Assembly: GCA_003153875.1 (NCBI GenBank)
Contig: PMBY01000479.1
Coordinates: 1 to 5,553, forward strand
Length of the DNA: 5,553 nt
DNA from: Myxococcales bacterium
GTDB taxonomy: Bacteria; Myxococcota; Polyangia; Fen-1088
Direction: 5' to 3'
Positions 1-5,023 of this stretch are shown here, piece after piece. The position numbers were made by a program, and so were the translations under genes. Every line of letters begins with the position of its first letter. The stretch's first letter is position 1. The notes beneath the pieces are model-generated. The model had not been told where the DNA came from. It saw nothing but the letters and a program-made list of their open reading frames with translations, and made no database searches.

Positions 1-1
1 G

Positions 2-136
2 AGCAGCCCGGATGTCGAAGGCGTCAATGGCAAGTTCTTCGAGCTGCGCAAGGAGATCCCGTGCCAGTTCAGGAACGCTGAACTGGAAGAGCAGCTATGG
101 GCCGCATGCGACCGCCTAGCGGGCCTGGCACCGTAG
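2..136 (+). CDS. C-terminal fragment of a short-chain dehydrogenase/reductase (SDR)
   Basis: This is the final 44 codons of a gene whose 5' part lies outside the window; it ends at TAG (134-136). The first residues, SSPDVEGVNGKFF, match the pattern near the end of retinol-dehydrogenase-like SDRs, where Ser-Ser-Pro-x-Val-x-Gly-Val-x-Gly-Lys-Tyr/Phe-Phe is followed by a variable stretch and a closing helix containing a Leu-Trp pair and a 'RLxGL' end. All of these are visible here (QLW, then DRLAGLAP). Members of the family are NAD(P)-dependent oxidoreductases with a Rossmann fold, but the cofactor-binding and catalytic Tyr-x-x-x-Lys regions are not in the window, so no substrate can be proposed. 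It is convergent with the lipoprotein operon and probably unrelated to it. The family assignment rests on the C-terminal pattern only. Confidence 0.7.
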   Translation, partial: SSPDVEGVNGKFFELRKEIPCQFRNAELEEQLWAACDRLAGLAP

Positions 137-210
137 GAAGCGTCAACGACTACGCCGTGATGGTCATGGGCGCTGTGATCCTAGACGCGGTGCTGGGGCG
201 TTGATCCAGG

Positions 211-1011
211 TCAGAAGGTCGTCGTGAAAACTAGGGCACCCAGAACAACCGCCGCTTCGCTCACGGTTACGGTTGTCTCCCATGGGCCGGCCATCGAGAA
301 GCTCAGGCTGCCTTGGTAGCGGCCGGGGGCCGTGAGAGTTGGAGCGATGCTGCCAGGAGAGCCGTGACCCATGGACGGCATTTCCGGGTCGAGCGCCAAC
401 GTGGCATCGTCGACCGACACGAAGGTCATCATGTCTTGCATCTGGTGCAGGGTGAAGACGATGGGATTGAGACCGACCTGGGGCGAGTCCACGAAATTGA
501 GGCTGGAAACGTACTTGCTAGCCACGGCTGAGACCGGATCCGTGTAGGTGAACACCTTGGCGCGGCCACTGTCGGCCACGTTGAGTGCCTCAAATTTCAC
601 CTCGACCGCGGCCGCGCCAGGCTGGGTCACGGCGACGGTCGCGCTCCACGAGTCCATGGCGGTCGACGCCATCTGGAACACGACGCTGCCGTGATAGAGA
701 TCGTCCGGAGCAATCGTGGGCTGGTCCATCACCGGTGCGCTGTGTTGCATGCCGCCCGACATCGACATGAGGGGAACAAAGGTCACAGTTGCGTCCGTGA
801 CCGACTGGCCGCCGCTCGTAGTGACTTTGACGTAGATCGGTGTCAGTCCAGTTTCGAGCGCCGTGTCCGTGAGTAGCTCCACGGTGAGATCTCCCGCTGG
901 CGCTGTGGCGATACTGGCCTTGGTCGCTGACGCAGACTTGGAACCGCTACTACCGCAGGCGACGATTTGAAAGGCCAGGACAGCGAACAGGAAGCGGGCG
1001 ATTGATTGCAT
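211..1011 (-). CDS. Lipoprotein with two tandem YtkA-like domains, Met/His-rich
   Basis: A predicted 266-aa protein. The N-terminus is a lipoprotein signal: Arg6, a hydrophobic stretch at residues 7-15, then a lipobox Ile-Val-Ala-Cys with Cys19 as the lipidated residue, followed by a Gly/Ser/Lys-rich linker to about residue 40. Two related beta-rich segments follow, about residues 42-128 and 171-250. Each has a strand, a Met-rich loop, a short Pro-Thr spacer, an aromatic-Gly-Ser strand (YHGSVVF and YQGSLSF), a Met and a Trp-containing final strand. This is the YtkA/FixH-like pattern. The loops are PLMSMSGGMQH (80-90) and DPEMPSMGHG (208-217), which could bind copper or another soft metal; that is inference. 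The ATG at 1011 is chosen because it sits 6 bp after a GAGGAG ribosome site and directly starts the signal peptide. The same frame stays open upstream to about 1524, but that region is the redoxin gene in another frame. It is the last gene of a three-gene operon, 16 bp after the redoxin stop. Confidence 0.85.
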   Translation of the reverse strand: MQSIARFLFAVLAFQIVACGSSGSKSASATKASIATAPAGDLTVELLTDTALETGLTPIYVKVTTSGGQSVTDATVTFVPLMSMSGGMQHSAPVMDQPTIAPDDLYHGSVVFQMASTAMDSWSATVAVTQPGAAAVEVKFEALNVADSGRAKVFTYTDPVSAVASKYVSSLNFVDSPQVGLNPIVFTLHQMQDMMTFVSVDDATLALDPEMPSMGHGSPGSIAPTLTAPGRYQGSLSFSMAGPWETTVTVSEAAVVLGALVFTTTF

Positions 1012-1017
1012 GGTGAT

Positions 1018-1023
1018 CTCCTC
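1018..1023 (-). promoter_or_regulatory. Strong ribosome binding site for the tandem YtkA-like lipoprotein
   Basis: On the minus strand the sequence reads GAGGAG, then six bases, then ATG (1011). It is the best Shine-Dalgarno match among the seven gene starts in the window. It decides the start of the lipoprotein gene against a much longer in-frame extension. It lies between the redoxin stop codon (1028-1030) and the lipoprotein start. Confidence 0.8.
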
Positions 1024-1027
1024 GATG

Positions 1028-1648
1028 CTAGTGGTGTTCAGAACAGGAGGAACAAGGGGACGAGCTGAATAGGGATCGGGTGATGGCGCAGCCATAGATG
1101 GGCACCTGACTGGCGAAATCGTCTCGCTGTTCAAGGACGCCGGCCACGGCGCGCTCGAGCCAGGGTTGGCGGTCGGGTTCGCCTGGCAAGCGCTCGTTGT
1201 CGATCCAGCCGCGGAATCGGATTCTTCCACTGGCGTCGATGACAACGGCTGTTGGCGTGGTATGGGCGCCAACCGATTCAGCAACACGTCCGTTCTCATC
1301 CCGAAGAATGGGGATGCGCACGCCGCGCTCTTTGGCCGCGCGCAAGACGTCAGCAAAGGATTCTCCCGCATTGCTGGAAACTCCAAGAACCCGCACCCGG
1401 TCGGCCGGGTAGCGATCGAGGAGACTGTCCACGCGTTCCTGATAGCGGCGCACACAGGGGCATTCGCCGCTCCAGAAGACCAACACGGTGGCGCTGTGCC
1501 CGCGCCAGAGTTCGTCCAGCGCAACCGTGGAACCGTCGGCCGAGGTGAGAGTCATAGGCGCCAGGGGGCCGCGCGGGAGCACCTGCGAGGCGCAGCCGGC
1601 CGCCGCCAGTGCTGCGAAAAGGGAAAGGCGAAGGCTAGAAATGACCAT
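1028..1648 (-). CDS. Lipoprotein thiol redoxin (AhpC/TSA-thioredoxin fold) with CPC active site
   Basis: A predicted 206-aa envelope thiol-redox protein. Residues 1-19 form a lipoprotein-type signal (hydrophobic Leu/Ala stretch, then Ala-Ala-Gly-Cys with Cys19). The redoxin fold follows: strand VLVFW (55-59), active site SGECPCVRRY (60-69) with Cys63 and Cys65, strand VRVLGVSS (85-92), the cis-proline loop TTPT with Pro132, and a strand pair VVIDASGRIRFRGWIDN (135-151). The site is CPC instead of the usual thioredoxin CxxC; a family of redoxin-domain proteins carries this form. A conserved-looking late motif YGCAITR (185-191) adds Cys187, a possible resolving or ligand cysteine. The end is unusual: Cys199-Ser-Ser-Cys202-Ser-Glu-His-His. 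The ATG overlaps the end of the beta-barrel gene by 14 bp, with a G-rich run upstream, so translation is probably coupled. Likely roles are disulfide exchange or keeping cysteines/metals reduced outside the inner membrane; the partner is unknown. Confidence 0.85.
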   Translation of the reverse strand: MVISSLRLSLFAALAAAGCASQVLPRGPLAPMTLTSADGSTVALDELWRGHSATVLVFWSGECPCVRRYQERVDSLLDRYPADRVRVLGVSSNAGESFADVLRAAKERGVRIPILRDENGRVAESVGAHTTPTAVVIDASGRIRFRGWIDNERLPGEPDRQPWLERAVAGVLEQRDDFASQVPIYGCAITRSLFSSSPCSSCSEHH

Positions 1649-2642
1649 AGCGGCCCCCCAAGGTGAAGCCGACGCGGGCGTCCTGGTTCATCGCGAACCC
1701 TTGTGGCCAAACCGAATTGGCGAGGGTGCCGACCAACGTCCAATGCGGATCGAAGCGCCAGGACAGCGATGCTGCCAGCGAGAAGAGGTAGGAATCCGAT
1801 CCCGGTACAGTCGCGCCATCGAGTTGCAGGCGACTTTCCCATTCCCCGAGAGCGGCCAAAGCCGCCACCAGCTTGCCGTGGACAATTTCGCGGCCGGAGG
1901 ATAGGCCGACTCGCACCAGCGGGCCGTACTGTTGACTTTGCCCCGTGTCGGGTCGGCGGAAGGCGAGAAAACCAGATCCACTGGCATCGAGGCGCACGAA
2001 CCATGGAAAGAACGCGTATTCGCTTTCGATCGCCAGCGAGCCGCCCCAGGCACCGCGACCCGTGGTTCCGGCGAACAGGGGTGGTGAGGTCTGTTCGACC
2101 CGCCGGCCGGTAGGCGCGATGCCTCCGACTGTCGCTGCCAACGACGGAAACCCCCGCAGCGCGCCGATGGACAGGAGCTCGAAGCGAACAGCGGCTCCGA
2201 TATCCCCCAGTCCGCCGGAGACCTGATGGGTGGAGCCCGACCATCGATCGTTGACCAGAACTGGCACCCACGCCTGCAGCTGCACCCGCTGGTGCAGCCG
2301 AACGATAGCCCAGGGCTGCACCTGCGAGATCCCCTCGGAATATTGATCGGGGTTCCAGTGCGGGGTCTGGTTCGCGTCCCATTGCCCGAGGGTTCGCGCA
2401 TGGCCGACCTGGATGCCAGTGGCGAAGTCCTCCCAAATTAGGAGCCGGCCCACGCCGAAAGAGGTGGCCGAAATGCAGCAAGCAGCCGCGCGTGCGCGTT
2501 GCGGCGCCGAAGCGGCCAGGATCGTTAGCAGCATCACGCTAGTCGAGGCCCAACCCAAGATTGCGGACCTTGTCCAGAAGGCATTCCGGCTGATTTTCGT
2601 CACGCTCGTACCATCGATCGTGGATCTGATGCGCGAATGCAT
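1635..2642 (-). CDS. Predicted outer-membrane beta-barrel protein, function unknown
   Basis: A protein of up to 335 aa and first gene of the minus-strand operon. After the signal region it shows repeated amphipathic strands with alternating aromatic/hydrophobic and polar residues and Gly-rich turns (for example VRLHQRVQLQAWVPVLV, then LGDIGAAVRFELL). It ends in GRYGHF; a C-terminal Phe is typical of outer-membrane barrels recognised by BamA. The mature protein would begin near Ala53-Cys55-Cys56, followed by ISATSFGVGRLLIWED. Paired cysteines so near the start could be a redox or metal site, or Cys55 could be lipidated. The start is uncertain: ATG at 2642 gives a 50-residue leader with weak ribosome signal; GTG at 2603 gives a better-proportioned signal peptide (MTKISRNAFW, then a hydrophobic core); ATG at 2534 leaves almost no charged n-region. 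The stop overlaps the redoxin start. It may be a transport channel or a porin-like sensor barrel; no substrate is visible. Confidence 0.72.
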   Translation of the reverse strand: MHSRIRSTIDGTSVTKISRNAFWTRSAILGWASTSVMLLTILAASAPQRARAAACCISATSFGVGRLLIWEDFATGIQVGHARTLGQWDANQTPHWNPDQYSEGISQVQPWAIVRLHQRVQLQAWVPVLVNDRWSGSTHQVSGGLGDIGAAVRFELLSIGALRGFPSLAATVGGIAPTGRRVEQTSPPLFAGTTGRGAWGGSLAIESEYAFFPWFVRLDASGSGFLAFRRPDTGQSQQYGPLVRVGLSSGREIVHGKLVAALAALGEWESRLQLDGATVPGSDSYLFSLAASLSWRFDPHWTLVGTLANSVWPQGFAMNQDARVGFTLGGRYGHF

Positions 2643-2651
2643 TCCGCGTTA

Positions 2652-2726
2652 CTGCCGACGAGCCAGGATGGGGCGCGGTCGGGTTCCTACGTGGATCGCT
2701 TTGCCACTCGTCCGCTGAAACGGCAG
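2652..2726. repeat. Imperfect inverted repeat in the divergent intergenic region
   Basis: CTGCCGACGAG (2652-2662) can pair with CTCGT (2707-2711) and CGGCAG (2721-2726), giving a two-part stem of 5 and 6 bp with a 9-base bulge on one side and a 44-base loop. Such a layout could be a leader structure or spaced operator half-sites. Stems of this length arise by chance in GC-rich DNA, so the function is doubtful. Confidence 0.2.
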
Positions 2727-2757
2727 CCGCCTCGCTTCATCTAAGCAATGAGACCAC

Positions 2758-2762
2758 AAGGA
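2758..2762 (+). promoter_or_regulatory. Ribosome binding site of the plus-strand operon's first gene
   Basis: AAGGA is followed by seven bases and the ATG at 2770, a normal Shine-Dalgarno spacing. It supports this start, which also opens directly into a signal peptide. The three genes downstream depend on 4-bp overlaps with weaker sites, so this is probably the main ribosome entry point of the operon. Confidence 0.65.
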
Positions 2763-2769
2763 ACGCACC

Positions 2770-3207
2770 ATGACGTACGAATCAAGACCATTCGGTTTGC
2801 AGCAGTTCCTCGGCCTGGCTCTCGTGTTGGCATGCGCCTCCGCGGTGTGGGCATCAGAAAATGATGCCCCGGTCCTGCCCAAGCCGGGGGCAAAGATACC
2901 GCTCGATGGCGGCCACTATTTTGTCTACGGCTTTTCCGCACCACCCAAGCTGGGCCCGGCCATCATGAAGGTGGAAGTCTTTACCGTCGACGGTCGGCGT
3001 GACACTGCCTTCCGCATCAGCGGCGACCTGGACATGCCCTCCATGCGGGGCGCCCACAGCACCGGGAGCAAGAACTTCTCCGTTTCCGCCAAGGGGTTCT
3101 ACCTTTTGCCCGTGCAGATCGTTATGCCCGGGGATTGGGAGATGAAGTTCGCCTTCGAGAAAGACGGCCAAACCGTGCTCCGGGGCGCGTACTTGTTTGA
3201 CCTATGA
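2770..3207 (+). CDS. Small exported YtkA-like protein
   Basis: A predicted 145-aa periplasmic protein. The N-terminus has a hydrophobic stretch at about residues 13-25 and a likely signal peptidase I site after Val26-Trp27-Ala28. An alternative reading is a lipobox-like Val-Leu-Ala-Cys ending at Cys22, so lipidation is not excluded. The mature part is one YtkA-like beta-sandwich: strand AIMKVEVFTVDG (64-75), strand AFRISGDLDMPSM (80-92), a His-containing loop (Met92 to Gly99), strand FYLLPVQIVMPGDWEMKFAFE (110-130, with the Pro-Gly-x-Trp turn) and a short C-terminal strand. The DLDMPSM segment parallels DPEMPSMGHG in the second domain of the lipoprotein in the divergent operon, and Met89, Met92 and His96 could form a soft-metal site. 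Its stop overlaps the next start by 4 bp (ATGA). It probably acts as a periplasmic accessory to the ABC pair downstream; ligand unknown. Confidence 0.85.
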   Translation: MTYESRPFGLQQFLGLALVLACASAVWASENDAPVLPKPGAKIPLDGGHYFVYGFSAPPKLGPAIMKVEVFTVDGRRDTAFRISGDLDMPSMRGAHSTGSKNFSVSAKGFYLLPVQIVMPGDWEMKFAFEKDGQTVLRGAYLFDL

Positions 3208-3842
3208 CCCGTTCCCGTTCGCTTTGCCGGAAGCTCTGCGGTTTTGTGGGGGTCGGGCTCTTGCTCTGCAGCCCCTGCCTGTCGTTTGCTGCCACCGGAT
3301 GCGACCTGAACAATCCGGATCGTGACGTCTTCCGCCTCTTTCCCGGAGCCACCCGATACGTGGCGAAATACCGCTCGCTGACCCCGGACGAACTCGCCGC
3401 GACCGTGGCGCAACTCGATGAACGGCTCCGTGGCATCTACGAACCGCTGAGCGTCCCCTACACTTTCTACGAGATCTACCGTCAGGACGAAAGGATAGGC
3501 TACATCCACGGCGTCAATCAAAAGGGGCAATTCGGCGGCCTGCAGGTGTTTGTCGCCCTGGATCTGTCGGGAACAGTCCGCTCGTTCTACATCCAGAAGA
3601 TGGTTGGCCGGTCGGCCGGCAAGTTCCGCGACGGACAATTCGGCAAGGCGTTCATTGGAATATCCTTGAAGGACTTCCAGAAATACGACCCAGTGGCTGG
3701 GAAAGGTTCGGGGCCCCTGGCCGCCATTCAAAACCCGGCCCCAGACATGGAGACCGATTTCTACGGCGTGCTGCGGGCTCTCAAGAAGAATCTCATCCTG
3801 ATGGACGTGTTTGTTTACTGGGCCACCCGGAAGCACCCATGA
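3204..3842 (+). CDS. Exported FMN-binding-domain-like protein, no flavinylation motif
   Basis: A predicted 212-aa periplasmic protein. Residues 1-29 are a signal peptide (basic start, hydrophobic core at 13-22, probable cleavage after Ser27-Phe28-Ala29). Mature Cys33 lies in CDLNNPDRDVFRLFPGATRY, which reads like a conserved family opening. The core (about 85-160) goes YTFYEIYRQDERIGYIHGV, a Gly-rich turn (QKGQFGG), strand LQVFVALDLSGTVRSFYI and a helix/strand ending SLKDFQKYD. This resembles the RnfG/NqrC-type FMN-binding fold, where a strand about 'G-Y-x-x-G' precedes 'v-x-l-D-x-x-G-x-i'. The covalent FMN motif Ser-Gly-Ala-Thr is missing: the corresponding place before the last helix (DFYGVLRALKKNLILM) reads NPAPDMETD. 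It may bind flavin non-covalently or have lost it. It overlaps both neighbours by 4 bp (ATGA at each end), so it is likely made in fixed proportion with the permease. The fold assignment is a pattern reading, moderate certainty. Confidence 0.8.
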   Translation: MTRSRSLCRKLCGFVGVGLLLCSPCLSFAATGCDLNNPDRDVFRLFPGATRYVAKYRSLTPDELAATVAQLDERLRGIYEPLSVPYTFYEIYRQDERIGYIHGVNQKGQFGGLQVFVALDLSGTVRSFYIQKMVGRSAGKFRDGQFGKAFIGISLKDFQKYDPVAGKGSGPLAAIQNPAPDMETDFYGVLRALKKNLILMDVFVYWATRKHP

Positions 3843-5023
3843 TTACCCGGTTTCATATCGCCTACCGAAACTTGCAGCGCAAGAAGGCCCGCACCCTGCT
3901 CACCTTCGGCGGGATCGCGCTGTCCGCCTGGGTGCTGGTGAGCTTGCTCGGATTCAACCGCGGGTACGAGGCTGCCTTGAACCGCGACGTCGACAACCTG
4001 GGATATCAGCTCATGGTCATGGCCAAAGGTTGCCCCTACGAGGCCGCCACCATGATGCTGCAGGGGGGGACGGGGTTCCGCTACATCAACGAGACCTGGC
4101 TGGACACTTTGCGGGCGGACCCTGAGATCGATCGGGTGACGCCAATTCTGATGCAGGCCTATTTCGATGCCAACGCGGGAGAGAACGGGGGCATTGTGGG
4201 GTACTTCGGCGTGGAAGCCGCCAGTTTCCCCGCCATGAAACCCTTCCTGCGCTTCCAGCAGGGCGGCTGGTTCGGGGATGGCGATGCGGCCGAAGCGGTC
4301 ATGGGCTTCGAGGCCGCCCAGCTGGAACAGCGGACTGTGGGAGACCGGATTCTGGTTCCAGAAAAGAACGTGGAGCTCACCGTGGTGGGGATCCTGGAAC
4401 GAACCGGCACCCAGGACGACGGCATAATCTTCGTCCCCTTGAGGAAGCTGCAAAAGATCGCAGGCACAGACAAGATCACGACCATCGGCATCAAGGTGAA
4501 GCAGGATGGTAACACTGCCGCGCTCGAAGCAAGGCTGTACCAGCTTCCCGATGTCCAGGTGGTGAGCTTCAGTCAGGTGAAGCAAACAATCATGAAGCTC
4601 ATTGCCACGGCCCGGGTGATGGTGCTGGCCATCGCCATTATCGCCCTGTTGATTGCAATGGCCGGGGTCGCCAATACCATTCTGATGTCCGTTCTAGAGC
4701 GGTTGCCCGAGATCGGCATTCTGAAAACCACAGGGGCGATGCCGGGGGACATCTTCTTGCTGGTCTGGATGGAAACCCTGATCCTTTGCACCGGCGGGGG
4801 CATCGCGGGGATCGGCCTCGCCTTCGCGCTGGCGCGGGCCACCGCCGCTTGGGTGCGGCAGGTCCTGCCCTACGCGCCCCGGGGCGGGCTGGTCGAGATC
4901 GACCTGGCCATGGCCGGGACTACCCTGGCGGTCATTGTTGTTGTGGGTCTAGTGAGTGGCCTGTTGCCAGCATGGAAGGCCGCCCGGGTGCGGCCCTTAG
5001 ACTCAATCCGGGGCATCAATTGA
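3839..5023 (+). CDS. FtsX/MacB-type ABC transporter permease
   Basis: A predicted 394-aa inner-membrane protein of the MacB/LolC/FtsX (type VII ABC) architecture: a short basic cytoplasmic start with RNLQRKKARTLLT, TM1 at about residues 20-39, a large periplasmic domain at about 42-255, then TM2 (260-282), TM3 (303-333) and TM4 (358-382). The conserved cytoplasmic coupling segment ERLPEIGILKTTGA (287-300) and the end PAWKAARVRPLDSIRG (377-392) are family hallmarks. The periplasmic domain carries an unusual GCPYEAATMMLQGG segment (64-77) with the single cysteine of that domain, then the usual NGGIVGYFGVEA and GDRILV/VVGILERTGTQDDGIIFVPL strands. These transporters use ATP to drive mechanical motions in the periplasm, such as lipoprotein extraction, macrolide/toxin efflux or hydrolase activation, and do not pass substrate through the membrane helices. 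GGAAG (3829-3833) is a partial ribosome site. Start and stop overlap the neighbours by 4 bp. Substrate unknown. Confidence 0.93.
   Translation: MITRFHIAYRNLQRKKARTLLTFGGIALSAWVLVSLLGFNRGYEAALNRDVDNLGYQLMVMAKGCPYEAATMMLQGGTGFRYINETWLDTLRADPEIDRVTPILMQAYFDANAGENGGIVGYFGVEAASFPAMKPFLRFQQGGWFGDGDAAEAVMGFEAAQLEQRTVGDRILVPEKNVELTVVGILERTGTQDDGIIFVPLRKLQKIAGTDKITTIGIKVKQDGNTAALEARLYQLPDVQVVSFSQVKQTIMKLIATARVMVLAIAIIALLIAMAGVANTILMSVLERLPEIGILKTTGAMPGDIFLLVWMETLILCTGGGIAGIGLAFALARATAAWVRQVLPYAPRGGLVEIDLAMAGTTLAVIVVVGLVSGLLPAWKAARVRPLDSIRGIN

Larger units (their letters stand above)
2643..2769. promoter_or_regulatory. Divergent intergenic region with the promoters of both operons
   Basis: These 127 bp separate the outward-facing starts of the beta-barrel operon (minus) and the YtkA/FMN-like/ABC operon (plus), so transcription of both must begin here or within the disputed leader of the barrel gene. 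I find no convincing sigma-70 -35/-10 pair on either strand, and no obvious direct-repeat operator. One long-range inverted match is listed separately. If the barrel gene really starts at GTG 2603, the intergenic region grows to 166 bp. The shared region suggests the two operons could be co-regulated; that is inference from arrangement only. Confidence 0.5.

Noticed and set aside
137..210. Possible terminator between the SDR fragment and the lipoprotein gene
   Set aside because: Only short matches such as GCGTC/GACGC with a loop near 40 bases were found, without a compact GC stem or a T-run on either strand.
1012..1524. In-frame upstream extension of the tandem YtkA-like lipoprotein giving a 437-aa protein
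   Set aside because: The extension lies wholly inside the redoxin gene in another frame, has no protein-like domain pattern, and would bury a complete lipoprotein signal with its own strong GAGGAG site.
1552..2481. Long minus-strand open frame (309 aa) across the barrel gene
   Set aside because: It is a frame-shifted shadow: Arg/Pro/Gly-rich with no fold-like pattern, while the competing frame has a signal peptide, alternating beta-strands and a C-terminal Phe.
3099..3836. Minus-strand open frame (245 aa) opposite the FMN-like gene
   Set aside because: Antisense open frames are expected in GC-rich coding DNA. The plus strand here shows a signal peptide, coherent domain pattern and 4-bp overlaps on both sides.
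3815..4585. Minus-strand open frame (256 aa) opposite the permease
   Set aside because: It is antisense to a clear FtsX/MacB-type permease and has no recognisable motif or signal; it reflects codon bias of the opposite strand.
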